From Psychrobacter immobilis (GTDB lineage: Bacteria > Pseudomonadota > Gammaproteobacteria > Pseudomonadales > Moraxellaceae), in NCBI RefSeq assembly GCF_904846235.1, contig NZ_CAJGZN010000009.1, forward strand, positions 78,918 through 142,917: a DNA stretch of 64,000 nucleotides, given 5' to 3'. A program made the translations under genes and the position numbers. Below the pieces are notes generated by a model. That model ran no database searches, had not been told where the DNA came from, and saw only the letters and a list, made by a program, of their open reading frames with translations. Positions 18,250 to 27,112 of the stretch are shown one piece after another; positions within the stretch are counted from its first letter, which is position 1; every line of letters starts with the position of its first letter.

Positions 18250-18329
18250 AAAAAAAGCCAAGCCCAAATCCAATCCTACCAAATATGCTGCAGTTCACTC
18301 AACATAGGTAAGATAAGATGGGCTTGACT
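18250..18329 (-). terminator. Probable terminator downstream of the cold-shock gene
   Basis: On the minus strand AGTCAAGCCCA pairs with TGGGCTTGGCT (one mismatch), followed by a run of T. The loop is long (about 50 bases), so efficiency is uncertain. Confidence 0.5.
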
Positions 18330-18390
18330 CAGTAGTATATCAGTAGTTTGTACAGACATTATAACTAAACCGCTTTAATGTCTGAGTAAA

Positions 18391-18606
18391 TTACTCTTCT
18401 ATCTTTCTGACTTCTTCAGCTTGCAGACCTTTGTCACCTTCTACTACGCTGAACTCAACTTTTTCGCCATCTTTTAGAGAACGATAGCCATCACCCTGAA
18501 TCGCGCGGAAATGGACAAAAATATCTTCTCCGCTGTCACGTTGAATGAAACCAAAGCCTTTTGAGTCATTAAACCACTTAACGATACCTTGCTCACGAGC
18601 TGACAT
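18391..18606 (-). CDS. CspA-family cold-shock protein
   Basis: A 71-residue single cold-shock domain. RNP1 (KGFGFIQ) and RNP2-like DIFVHF are intact, with the start [13 protein letters not shown] typical of CspA-type RNA chaperones that melt RNA structure at low temperature. The leader between this gene and aroQ is long and holds a perfect inverted repeat (18724-18752), as expected for a temperature-responsive csp 5' untranslated region. Which csp paralogue this is cannot be told from sequence alone. Confidence 0.95.
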   Translation of the reverse strand: MSAREQGIVKWFNDSKGFGFIQRDSGEDIFVHFRAIQGDGYRSLKDGEKVEFSVVEGDKGLQAEEVRKIEE

Positions 18607-19051
18607 AATATTACTTCCTAAAAAAGTCCGCTTAGCCCTAGCTTCCTTTGCGACATTGCATATAAACAGGGTCTAAGATTATGAAATCAAAAATTAAGAG
18701 TATTACTACTCTACTTACCATCGTCTATGTAGTACTTCAATTACCTACATAGTGCTTCCATAACGAATTCGCTAAACGCGCTTATTGTCATGAAATTTGA
18801 TGATAGCAACAAACTTGCAATATTTATTGCATAAAAAATATCATAGCACGGGTTTTTAGCAACATAAAGACTTTTAATATGCTTTTTGATATCTAGATAA
18901 TTTTTTAGACAAATTTTTATAACCTAGCTGGCAAGCTGTTATGATAAAGAGCAAAATGCGTTGAAGCCAATTTAGCTTGGCAGCTCGCGCCTTAAATTAT
19001 TCATATATTATTATAAATTATTAACATCGCTCAATAGTTACCGAGACCATT
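18607..19051. promoter_or_regulatory. Long leader/promoter region between the csp gene and aroQ
   Basis: About 445 bases without a gene. The part next to csp (to about 18850) is probably its 5' untranslated region and contains CTATGTAG/CTACATAG arms at 18724-18731 and 18745-18752. The remainder is AT-rich and should hold the divergent promoters of csp and aroQ. Confidence 0.5.
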
Positions 19052-19588
19052 ATGACCTCCTCTACTCCATCAAAAACAGCCGAACAATCGACTAACGAAA
19101 ATTCAAATCAAATACTGACTTATAAATTACTACTGGTAAACGGCGTAAATTTGAATTTACTAGGCAAGCGGGAACCGCACATTTATGGTCATACGACACT
19201 TGCTGATATAGAAAAGCAACTAGTTGAGCACGCCGCTCGCCACGGTGTAGAGTTAATATGTATACAGTCCAACCATGAAGGTAAGCTAGTAGACGACATT
19301 CAGCATCATGGATTATTGGCGGATAAATCTGCCCAAATTGACGCTATTATTATCAATCCGGCTGCATTTACGCATACTTCAGTGGCTCTGCGCGATGCGC
19401 TATTGGCCACCCAAAAGCCATTTATAGAAGTACATTTATCCAATGTTCATGCCCGTGAGCCTTTCCGTCATCATTCATATCTAAGTGACGTTGCGGTAGG
19501 AGTCATTTGCGGCTTGGGACAATTAGGCTATCAAATGGCGCTTGATTACTGGTTGAGCACTATGTATGCAGTTGACACAAGCAAATAA
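19052..19588 (+). CDS. aroQ: Type II 3-dehydroquinate dehydratase
   Basis: Dehydrates 3-dehydroquinate to 3-dehydroshikimate in the shikimate pathway, as a dodecamer. Diagnostic motifs are [17 protein letters not shown] (with the catalytic Tyr), [16 protein letters not shown] and [17 protein letters not shown]. The 178 residues include about 27 extra Ser/Thr/Asn-rich residues at the N-terminus; the family is usually about 150, so the start may be internal, although no closer ATG lies before the core. It is not paired with accB/accC here, as it is in many gammaproteobacteria. Confidence 0.95.
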   Translation: MTSSTPSKTAEQSTNENSNQILTYKLLLVNGVNLNLLGKREPHIYGHTTLADIEKQLVEHAARHGVELICIQSNHEGKLVDDIQHHGLLADKSAQIDAIIINPAAFTHTSVALRDALLATQKPFIEVHLSNVHAREPFRHHSYLSDVAVGVICGLGQLGYQMALDYWLSTMYAVDTSK

Positions 19589-19711
19589 TATGACTGTGCT
19601 TACTTTTTTATCAATGATTACTCGCGTTTTCACACATTAGTCAAACAGTAATCCTGCAATTAAAATAATAGAATTACGACTGAGTAAACAACCCATTATA
19701 CGGTGACATGA

Positions 19712-21013
19712 ATGGCAAAATCGTCCGGAAAACGCTTTATGAAACTCGCTGGCATGACAGCGAGTATTGCTGGCAAAGCCGCTAAAAACTCATTTAAGCA
19801 TCTCTCAAGTGACGAAGAAAAACGTCTGCAAGCTCGCTCAGATCTGATGCAAGACGTGGGCGTTCAAATTGCCGAAACGTTGGGTGAGATGAAAGGCGCA
19901 GTGATGAAGGTCGGACAGATTGCTTCACAATATAAGGATGTATTCCCGCCTGAGGTTGCGTCAGCACTCGAAAAGCTACAGAAAGATGCGCCGCCAATGC
20001 CGTATGCGCAAATACAAGCTCAAGTTGAACGTGAATTGAAAGCGCCTATCTTAGAATTATTCAGCGAGTTTGAAGAGACACCTTTTGCCGCAGCATCCAT
20101 TGGACAAGTGCACAAAGCGACGTTGCCATCGGGTCAAAAAGTGGTGGTCAAAGTCCAGTATCCTGATGTTGATGAAAACTGTGATAGCGATCTCAAACAA
20201 GTACGTATGGCATTAAAAATAGCTGGCGTGCTCAATATGAGTAAGCAACTACAAGAGCAGCTTTTTAATGAGATTCGCCAGAGTCTGCACGATGAATTAG
20301 ACTATGTTAAAGAAGCTCATAACTTACGCGTATTCGGCGCTTTTCATGCAGAAGATGAAGGCCTTATTATTCCCAAAGTGATTAGTAGCCACTCTTCTAG
20401 ACGGATTTTAACGTTGACCGAAGAGATGGGAGAAACATTGACTGTCGCTGCGACATGGGACAATGACATCAAACAAAAAATAGCAGAGCGCTTGTTTAAT
20501 TTTACCGCAGGTCAGCTATTTGGCTTATACCGTATGCACTGCGACCCTCATCCAGGTAACTTCGCGTTCCGTCATGACGGTAGTGTCGTGGCATATGATT
20601 TTGGGGGTATCCGCAGTTATAGTGATAGCGAAGTGCAGCTATTCAAACGCTTTGTCAAACATGCGCTAAGAGGTGACGTCACTGCACTTGAACAAGATTT
20701 GATTGCCCTAGATATTCGCCGCGAAGATGACAAAAACATCCCTGGTGAGTTTTATGAAAAGTGGCTATCAATCGGACTCAAACCTTTATCCATTAGCCCC
20801 TATCAAGAAGGCGAGTTTGATTTTGGCAGCAGCCAAGTACATCACGAGGCCATTGCACAGATGCGTACGTCTTTGAAGTACTTTGGTCAGTTTCAACCCT
20901 CAGCCACCACTATGATGCTAGATCGTACTGTATCAGGACAATACTGGAATCTGGTCAATCTAGGCGTCGAGATCGACCTGTCACCACTGGTTGATGAATA
21001 CATTGATGCGTAG
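19712..21013 (+). CDS. ABC1/UbiB-family atypical kinase (AarF domain)
   Basis: A 433-residue member of the ABC1/ADCK3/UbiB kinase-like family. Seen are the signature KVGQ (66-69), the Ala-rich loop FAAASIGQVHKA, the lysine in VVVKVQYP, HCDPHPGNF (catalytic-loop equivalent) and YDFGG. It lacks the C-terminal membrane spans of UbiB proper, so it is a soluble paralogue. Family members support ubiquinone synthesis or lipid homeostasis, but this one's role is not known. It stands between aroQ and a convergent channel gene. Confidence 0.88.
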   Translation: MAKSSGKRFMKLAGMTASIAGKAAKNSFKHLSSDEEKRLQARSDLMQDVGVQIAETLGEMKGAVMKVGQIASQYKDVFPPEVASALEKLQKDAPPMPYAQIQAQVERELKAPILELFSEFEETPFAAASIGQVHKATLPSGQKVVVKVQYPDVDENCDSDLKQVRMALKIAGVLNMSKQLQEQLFNEIRQSLHDELDYVKEAHNLRVFGAFHAEDEGLIIPKVISSHSSRRILTLTEEMGETLTVAATWDNDIKQKIAERLFNFTAGQLFGLYRMHCDPHPGNFAFRHDGSVVAYDFGGIRSYSDSEVQLFKRFVKHALRGDVTALEQDLIALDIRREDDKNIPGEFYEKWLSIGLKPLSISPYQEGEFDFGSSQVHHEAIAQMRTSLKYFGQFQPSATTMMLDRTVSGQYWNLVNLGVEIDLSPLVDEYIDA

Positions 21014-21054
21014 ATGCGTATTAGGTATGTTGACTGTCACGATTAAATCTATCT

Positions 21055-21885
21055 TTAGATATGTAGCGCGTGTCCACAACGATCGCAAAAGTCTGCCCCT
21101 ACTGCATGGCCGAATTTACCACAGTTTGGACAAGTCACCGGGTTGAGCTGCGGACGCATGTTACGTGCTAGCTCTGATGTGAAAATACCTGTTGGTACCG
21201 CAATAATCGAGTAACCTGTGATCATGACCATGGTTGCAATTGCTTGCCCAAGCGGTGTCTTGGGTGACATATCACCGTAGCCAACCGTAGTCATCGTGAC
21301 AACTGCCCAGTAGATAGACAGTGGAATACTGGTAAATCCATTCTCCGGCCCTTCTACCACATAAATAATCGAACCAAAGATGGTTACCAACAATACAAGC
21401 GATAGGAAGAAAACCGTAATTTTCTGCTGACTGGTTTTTAATGCGGATGCCAAAAACCCAGCCTGCTGCATATAGGCCTTGAGCTTAAGAACGCGGAACA
21501 CACGTAAAATACGTAATACCCGTATCACGAGTAGATACTGTACGCCTACAAACATTAGGCTCAAATAACTTGGCAATACAGACAGTAAGTCTACTATTCC
21601 AAAGAAACTAAAAGCATAGCGTAAGCGGTTGGGTGCTGAAAACAGCCTTAACGCATACTCAATAGTAAACAAAATAGTAAAAAACCACTCTGCATAAAAG
21701 AACAACGTGCCATACTGCAAACGCATATATAGCACACTATCAAGCATGACGACCGCCACACTGGCTAAAATTGCAATCAGCAATACAATATCAAAGAGCT
21801 TACCCAGACGAGTATCTGTGCCTTCAATAATGATATGCGTACGGTTACGCAAGTGTGTAAGAGCTTCGGCGGTTGGTTGCTTCAT
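21055..21885 (-). CDS. Voltage-gated potassium channel (ion transporter) with C-terminal zinc ribbon
   Basis: A six-span, Kv-type channel subunit of 276 residues. The S4 segment shows regularly spaced basic residues (Arg122, 125, 128, 131, Lys134), and the selectivity filter is TTVGYGD (199-205). After S6 (about 215-240) the protein ends with two CxxC pairs, Cys252/255 and Cys267/270, in a zinc-ribbon arrangement. Bacterial ion-transporter proteins with such a ribbon are known. It is expected in the inner membrane, conducting K+; gating is inferred from S4 only. Confidence 0.9.
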   Translation of the reverse strand: MKQPTAEALTHLRNRTHIIIEGTDTRLGKLFDIVLLIAILASVAVVMLDSVLYMRLQYGTLFFYAEWFFTILFTIEYALRLFSAPNRLRYAFSFFGIVDLLSVLPSYLSLMFVGVQYLLVIRVLRILRVFRVLKLKAYMQQAGFLASALKTSQQKITVFFLSLVLLVTIFGSIIYVVEGPENGFTSIPLSIYWAVVTMTTVGYGDMSPKTPLGQAIATMVMITGYSIIAVPTGIFTSELARNMRPQLNPVTCPNCGKFGHAVGADFCDRCGHALHI

Positions 21886-22202
21886 AGAATCAGTACTTTA
21901 TAAAATCAATGGCTTGATAGCACGCAATGACTTAAAATGTGATGGATAAGGGCAAGTTGGTCAAAATAGCTAAAACTGGTTTATAATATCGCTCACCTAT
22001 CACAGTGAATACAATCTATAAGTTGCCACAGTGTAGCAAAAAAGCACTCTCAACAACATACAAATCGTTAACGTGCCAGTAGCGCTACTACCTCAAATAG
22101 ACAAAGTAATGATAGTATAAAATCAGGCAATCAGATATCGAAGGTTGTTGTTAATCACTTTTTTTACCCATAAAAATAGTACGTAGAACTTAAGGATGTT
22201 AT
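21886..22202. other. Divergent intergenic region, channel gene / yebC
   Basis: About 317 bases with no gene seen. It should hold divergent promoters; no operator-like repeat stood out. Confidence 0.4.
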
Positions 22203-22952
22203 ATGGCAGGCCATTCAAAATGGGCAAATATTAAACACCGTAAAGCCCGTCAGGATGCAGTAAGGGGTAAGATATTTACCAAAATTATTCGTGAAATCGT
22301 TTCAGCTGCCAAACAAGGCGATCCCGATCCTGACAAAAACCCACGCTTACGTGCCGTTATCGAAAAAGCCCTATCCGTCAATATGACGCGCGACACGATC
22401 AATCGTGCTGTCGACCGTGGTACAGGCGGCGGTGATAATGAGAATATGGAAGAAGTCAGTTACGAAGGCTACGGTGTTGGTGGTGTGGCTGTATTGGTCG
22501 AAACCATGACTGATAACCTTAACCGTACTGTCAGCGAAGTACGTCATGCTTTTACCAAGAATGATGGTAATCTTGGCACATCAGGCTCAGTGGCGTATCT
22601 ATTCACCAAACGTGGCGAAATCACTTTTAACGATGTCAGCTTAGAAGATGAAGTCATGCTCGTTGCACTAGATGCGGGCGCCGTTGATATTGAAAATGAT
22701 GGCGAAAGCTTACTCGTTATCACAGAATGGGAAAGTTTCGGTCAAGTCCAAGATGCCCTTAATGCGGCTGGTCTGATTTCTGACAACGCCGAGGTCACTA
22801 TGTCACCATCTACCACGGCTGAGATCGACAATGTCGATGATGCTGAAAAGATCATGAAGATGATTGATATGCTAGAAGATGCTGATGATGTGCAAGAAGT
22901 TTATACTAACGTGAACTTCTCTGCTGACGTCATGGCTCAGCTTGAAGCATAA
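22203..22952 (+). CDS. yebC: YebC/PmpR-family (TACO1-like) protein
   Basis: The 249-residue protein begins [14 protein letters not shown], the family hallmark, and contains [10 protein letters not shown], the [14 protein letters not shown] motif and [12 protein letters not shown]. YebC-type proteins have been described as DNA-binding regulators and, more recently, as translation factors that relieve ribosome stalling at proline stretches. It lacks the usual ruvC neighbour and has its own terminator. Confidence 0.94.
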   Translation: MAGHSKWANIKHRKARQDAVRGKIFTKIIREIVSAAKQGDPDPDKNPRLRAVIEKALSVNMTRDTINRAVDRGTGGGDNENMEEVSYEGYGVGGVAVLVETMTDNLNRTVSEVRHAFTKNDGNLGTSGSVAYLFTKRGEITFNDVSLEDEVMLVALDAGAVDIENDGESLLVITEWESFGQVQDALNAAGLISDNAEVTMSPSTTAEIDNVDDAEKIMKMIDMLEDADDVQEVYTNVNFSADVMAQLEA

Positions 22953-22970
22953 ACTTATTAATTGTTCAGT

Positions 22971-23008
22971 AAAAAGGGCCAGATGCTAAAAGTATTTGGC
23001 CCTTTTTT
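22971..23008. terminator. Bidirectional terminator between yebC and ogt
   Basis: AAAAAGGGCCA and TGGCCCTTTTT pair across a short loop between convergent genes. Confidence 0.85.
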
Positions 23009-23026
23009 ATTAAGATAGATTTAGTT

Positions 23027-23593
23027 TTACGTCCAACTTCCTTCTAGTGCTAGTAAATACTCTTTTTTATCTAGCCCGCCTGTATAGCCACCAAGCTTAC
23101 CGTCGCTCGCAATCACTCGATGACAAGGCACGATAATGCTAAAAGGATTTTTGCCATTGGCCTGCGCAACCGCACGGAATCCCTTTGGACTGTTGACACG
23201 CTGCGCGAGTGTGGCATAGCTGATGGTTTCGCCGTACTCAATACCTTGTAGTGCCTGCCATACTCTTTGCTGGAACTCAGTACCCATAGAGAAGTCTAAA
23301 GGTAAATCCAACGTCTTACGTTTACCATTAGCATAGTCTTTGAGCTGGAAAATCGTTTCTATTAATAATGCTTGAGCAGGCTCATTCATGCTTAGGCTAT
23401 TTTTATCTATAAAAGTAAAGTCTTCATCTGTCAGACCATAGTACTTTTTAAGTTTAGGTACAGATTTTGAGCTATGCCATGAGTTACCTGCCAGCAGCCA
23501 GTTGGCTTCAACGAGCATAGGCTGACCATGCACATTGACACGAGCAATCAGTGTTAATCGATGTGACCCAAAGGCTGCTGTGGTAACTATCAT
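23027..23593 (-). CDS. ogt: Methylated-DNA-protein-cysteine methyltransferase
   Basis: A suicide repair protein that removes O6-alkyl groups from guanine (and O4 from thymine) onto its own cysteine. The acceptor Cys157 lies in IIVPCHRVI, followed by GGYTGGLDKKEYLLALE. The wing-helix segment GTEFQQRVWQAL and the arginine-finger region FRAVAQANGKNP are intact. At 188 residues with a degenerate N-terminal domain it matches Ogt rather than the bifunctional Ada. It lies 54 bases downstream of ftsY on the same strand. Confidence 0.93.
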   Translation of the reverse strand: MIVTTAAFGSHRLTLIARVNVHGQPMLVEANWLLAGNSWHSSKSVPKLKKYYGLTDEDFTFIDKNSLSMNEPAQALLIETIFQLKDYANGKRKTLDLPLDFSMGTEFQQRVWQALQGIEYGETISYATLAQRVNSPKGFRAVAQANGKNPFSIIVPCHRVIASDGKLGGYTGGLDKKEYLLALEGSWT

Positions 23594-23647
23594 AGCGTCT
23601 ACTTCCCTATTGTCTTCAAAATAATTTACCAGATAAAACTGGCTCTC

Positions 23648-25039
23648 TTATTCTTTATCGTCGGTCTCGAATAAGGCGGCGACAAATTGCTTCGGACTAA
23701 AAGAACGTAAGTCGTCAATCGACTCACCCACACCAATATAACGGATAGGCACATCTGTCGTTTCGGCAATATTAAACACCACACCACCTTTAGCAGTACC
23801 GTCTAGCTTAGTAATGGTGATGCCTGTCAGTGGCACAACTTTATTAAACAGTTCGACTTGGTTGATAGCATTTTGACCCGTGCCAGCATCCAGCACAATC
23901 ATACCTTCATGCGGAGCACTTGGATCCGCCTTACGCATGACACGTACGACCTTCTCCAATTCTGCCATCAAATGCGTTTTGTTTTGCAGACGTCCCGCAG
24001 TATCGGCAATGAGCACATCGATATTTTTTGCTTTGGCTGACTGCATCGCATCAAAAATGACAGAAGCGCTGTCAGAACCATGACCTTGCGCTACCACTGG
24101 AATATGATTGCGCTCGCCCCAAATCTGTAACTGCTCAGTAGCTGCCGCACGGAACGTATCACCCGCTGCCAGCATGACTGATTTACCCTCGCCCTGCAGA
24201 CGCTTGGCAAGCTTACCAATCGTTGTAGTTTTCCCTACACCATTGACACCTACTACCAATATAACAAACGGCTTTTTGCTAGTATCAATCACCAATGGCT
24301 CAACTTTTGGTGTGAGGATATCAACCAACTCACTTTGCAATGCTTTATATAGAGAGTGTGCGTAAATCAAGTCACCACGATCTGTCTGCTCGGTAAGGCT
24401 CTTGATGATACGGTTCGTCGCGTTGACGCCGATATCGGCTACCAATAGCTGATCTTCGACTTCTTCTAAGAGCTCGTCATCAATCTCTTTGCCACCGATT
24501 AAGATACTGACCATGCCTTCGGCTAAGTTTTTGCGTGACTTACTGAGGCCCGTTTTCATACGGTTAAACCAGCTGCCCTTTTTCTTATTTTCTTTAGTCT
24601 CTTGTGACTCTTGTAACTCTGTAGCAGGCTCTTTGGTAGTAGCTGCCTGTACATTACTGTCAGCCACTGGGTTTACGCTTGGTGTATCACCCAATTGCTC
24701 TTGCAATGGCATAGCAGGAATGGTTGACGCAGTATTAGTTTGACTTGTAGCAGCGGCTGTCTCTGTAGCGCTTGAAAAGCTTTCAGAATTACCTTTAGGG
24801 ACATTATGCTCTTCTGTCATAACAATTGGCGTCGCTAAAGCAATATTGTCCGCAGCATCATTACTAGAGACGTCTTGGTTTACCATACTGTCCTTTTGCG
24901 GAGCAATATTTTCTGTTTCATCAATAATGGGCACAGATTGCACCGGTAGACTGGGTAAGGTAATATCATCGTCATCTAAGTCGTCAAGACCAGCATCAAG
25001 GTTAATGACTACGCGGTTGCTATTGTTTGGGTTGTTCAT
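23648..25039 (-). CDS. ftsY: Signal recognition particle receptor FtsY
   Basis: The SRP receptor GTPase that docks ribosome-nascent chain complexes at the inner membrane. Residues 1-150 form a long acidic, Ser/Thr/Ala-rich A domain, and KKKGSWFNRMKTGLSKSR (about 152-169) is the membrane-binding helix. The N domain follows. The G domain shows GVNGVGKTTT (264-273), DTAGR and TKLDGTAKGG. The length of 463 is normal for the long-A-domain type. ftsE/ftsX are not adjacent. Confidence 0.96.
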   Translation of the reverse strand: MNNPNNSNRVVINLDAGLDDLDDDDITLPSLPVQSVPIIDETENIAPQKDSMVNQDVSSNDAADNIALATPIVMTEEHNVPKGNSESFSSATETAAATSQTNTASTIPAMPLQEQLGDTPSVNPVADSNVQAATTKEPATELQESQETKENKKKGSWFNRMKTGLSKSRKNLAEGMVSILIGGKEIDDELLEEVEDQLLVADIGVNATNRIIKSLTEQTDRGDLIYAHSLYKALQSELVDILTPKVEPLVIDTSKKPFVILVVGVNGVGKTTTIGKLAKRLQGEGKSVMLAAGDTFRAAATEQLQIWGERNHIPVVAQGHGSDSASVIFDAMQSAKAKNIDVLIADTAGRLQNKTHLMAELEKVVRVMRKADPSAPHEGMIVLDAGTGQNAINQVELFNKVVPLTGITITKLDGTAKGGVVFNIAETTDVPIRYIGVGESIDDLRSFSPKQFVAALFETDDKE

Positions 25040-25333
25040 AAATTTGCCCTAAAAGTTATCACGATCAATTATTTGTTTATTGTTAATGGATTCATAGGTT
25101 GTCATCTGGCTACGAGCGACATGACATCTAATTTTGACCTATTTTAGCATAATTCAAGTCATGCTCAGCCCTTACCCTATTAGACTATCGTCAAAATTTA
25201 TCTGTTTAAAAAATCACTCGATGATTTGAGAAAGTTTTGCTTAAGGTTTAGACACAAAATTCTGACCTGTTACTTGTCAGACTTCGCCTACTCTACCAAG
25301 ACTTATTCGATAAAAACTTATTAGGAATCCGTT
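25040..25333. other. Divergent intergenic region, ftsY / small lipoprotein
   Basis: About 294 AT-rich bases without a gene. It should carry promoters for ftsY and for the lipoprotein/M16 genes; no strong motif was recognised. Confidence 0.4.
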
Positions 25334-25483
25334 ATGTCATTACTCTCTAAGCACTATAAGAAAATCAGCAGCATCAGTGTGGCTGTTTTATTAACGACGA
25401 CTACATTGGTGACAGGTTGCACCACGACGCAAGAGTTCAGACCGACTGCTAGTGTTATGGTTGGTGCTCAGACCTCTTTGTAA
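25334..25483 (+). CDS. Small lipoprotein, 49 residues
   Basis: An ATG at 25334, behind TAGGAATCC as a possible ribosome-binding site, opens a 50-codon frame ending TAA at 25481-25483. The peptide has a basic start, a hydrophobic segment (VAVLLTTTTLVTGC) and a lipobox LVTGC. The mature part is only about 20 residues and ends ASVMVGAQTSL. A complete signal-peptidase II signature in so short a frame makes it likely to be real. It lies 65 bases before an M16 peptidase gene on the same strand. Function unknown. Confidence 0.65.
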   Translation: MSLLSKHYKKISSISVAVLLTTTTLVTGCTTTQEFRPTASVMVGAQTSL

Positions 25484-25548
25484 TGCCTGCTATCACTATG
25501 ATTAGCATTTAATTCTTCTATTATTATTTTATATAAGTAGACCATATC

Positions 25549-27045
25549 ATGCCATTGTCTTTACCTCTAGCAGCTGCGCCATTACGCATGGCTTGTGCCT
25601 TAGCAGTAGCAGCGTCACTTGCTGCGTGTCAAACCAATACGATGCCTACTGACTCTGCAACCGTGACAAGCTCAATCGCAACAGATAGCTTGGCTCAAAA
25701 CATATCAGATGAAAATAAAACGAGCAAAGACACTCAGCCGTCTGAGTTGACAATGGACATGTCAGGTCGACATGAATATCAGTTAGAAAATGGTCTAAAA
25801 GTCGTCATAAAAGAAGACCACCGTGCCCCAGTCGCTATGACACAAATCTGGTACCGAGTGGGCTCGGCAGATGAGCCTCTTGATAAAGGCGGTATCTCTC
25901 ACTTACTCGAGCACATGATGTTTAAGGGCACGACCAACGTTTCTAGTGATGATTATGAGCGGCTAATTGCTAAGTTTGGTGGTGTCAATAATGCCTTTAC
26001 CAGCTATGACTATACCGGATACTACGAGCTATTCCCTGCCAATCGTATGCCGTTAGCGCTAGAGCTTGAAGCAGATCGCATGAAAAACCTTATATTTGAT
26101 GACAAAGAATTTGCTAAAGAGCATCAAGTGGTCATGGAAGAGCGTCGCCAACGTACTGATGACAATCCGCTTGCTAAAGCGTATGAGTCATTTCGTCTGC
26201 TGGCCTTACCTGACAGCCCAAAAGGCGAATCTGTCATTGGACCTATGAACGAGCTAGAATCGATTAAACTTTCAGATCTAAAAAATTGGTATAAGACGTG
26301 GTATGCACCAAATAATGCAACGTTAGTCATCGTCGGCGACGTGCAACCACAAGAAGTACTTACTCAAGTCAAACGTTACTTTGGTGATTTAGAAAAAAGC
26401 AACCTACCCAAACGTACCTCTGTGACTCAAAAAGGCTTCCGTGGTTATCAAAAGGTAGACTCTGAGCAAGCCGTTCAAGTGCCCGTTCTACTGATGGGTT
26501 ACAACGTGCCAAGCCTTGCCACGGCAGGCACCAACAATGAAAAACAAGCTTATGCCCTGTCACTTGCGCAAGATGTGCTCGATGGCGGCTTATCTGCACG
26601 CTTAGAGAGTCGACTGATACGTGAGCAAGGTATATTGACGACGGTTGGTACTTCTTACGACTTGCTAGATCGCGGTGATGGGCTGTTTTTGATTCAAGCA
26701 ACACCGCGTGAAGGCGTCAGCTTAGAGCAAGCACAACAAGCTATAACTTCGGAAATAGAAAAGCTAAAAACCGATCCTATTGCCGATGACGAGATCAGTC
26801 GCGCCAAGACCAATACGGTTACTGGTTTGATTTATGCGCAAGACAGCATGGAAGGACAGGCACGTATGATTGGCTCGTTACAATCTATCGGTCTAGATGA
26901 CAGACTGCTTGCTAAGTTGCCAACTAAGCTCGACGGTATTAGTGTGGCTGATATTCAAACTGCCAGTAAAAAATATTTGGTCAAGGACAACTTAACGGTG
27001 ATGCATGTCGTACCACCTAAAGACAATAAAACCTCAGCGAAATAG
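25549..27045 (+). CDS. M16-family zinc metallopeptidase, active subunit, lipoprotein
   Basis: A 498-residue pitrilysin/processing-peptidase-like protein. It has the inverted zinc motif HLLEH (His118, Glu121, His122) with a downstream ELEADRM supplying the distal glutamate. The N-terminus looks like a lipoprotein signal with a lipobox SLAAC (Cys27), so it is probably anchored in the periplasm. Two M16 half-domains (about 75-240 and 250-470) are present. The following gene encodes an M16 homologue without the zinc motif, forming the active/inactive pair typical of periplasmic M16B proteins. Substrate unknown. Confidence 0.92.
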   Translation: MPLSLPLAAAPLRMACALAVAASLAACQTNTMPTDSATVTSSIATDSLAQNISDENKTSKDTQPSELTMDMSGRHEYQLENGLKVVIKEDHRAPVAMTQIWYRVGSADEPLDKGGISHLLEHMMFKGTTNVSSDDYERLIAKFGGVNNAFTSYDYTGYYELFPANRMPLALELEADRMKNLIFDDKEFAKEHQVVMEERRQRTDDNPLAKAYESFRLLALPDSPKGESVIGPMNELESIKLSDLKNWYKTWYAPNNATLVIVGDVQPQEVLTQVKRYFGDLEKSNLPKRTSVTQKGFRGYQKVDSEQAVQVPVLLMGYNVPSLATAGTNNEKQAYALSLAQDVLDGGLSARLESRLIREQGILTTVGTSYDLLDRGDGLFLIQATPREGVSLEQAQQAITSEIEKLKTDPIADDEISRAKTNTVTGLIYAQDSMEGQARMIGSLQSIGLDDRLLAKLPTKLDGISVADIQTASKKYLVKDNLTVMHVVPPKDNKTSAK

Positions 27046-27112
27046 TCGCTGCCTATTATCAAACGTCTCATAGAAATGACCATAACACCGTATTCTTAAT
27101 AAGAAGAAACTC

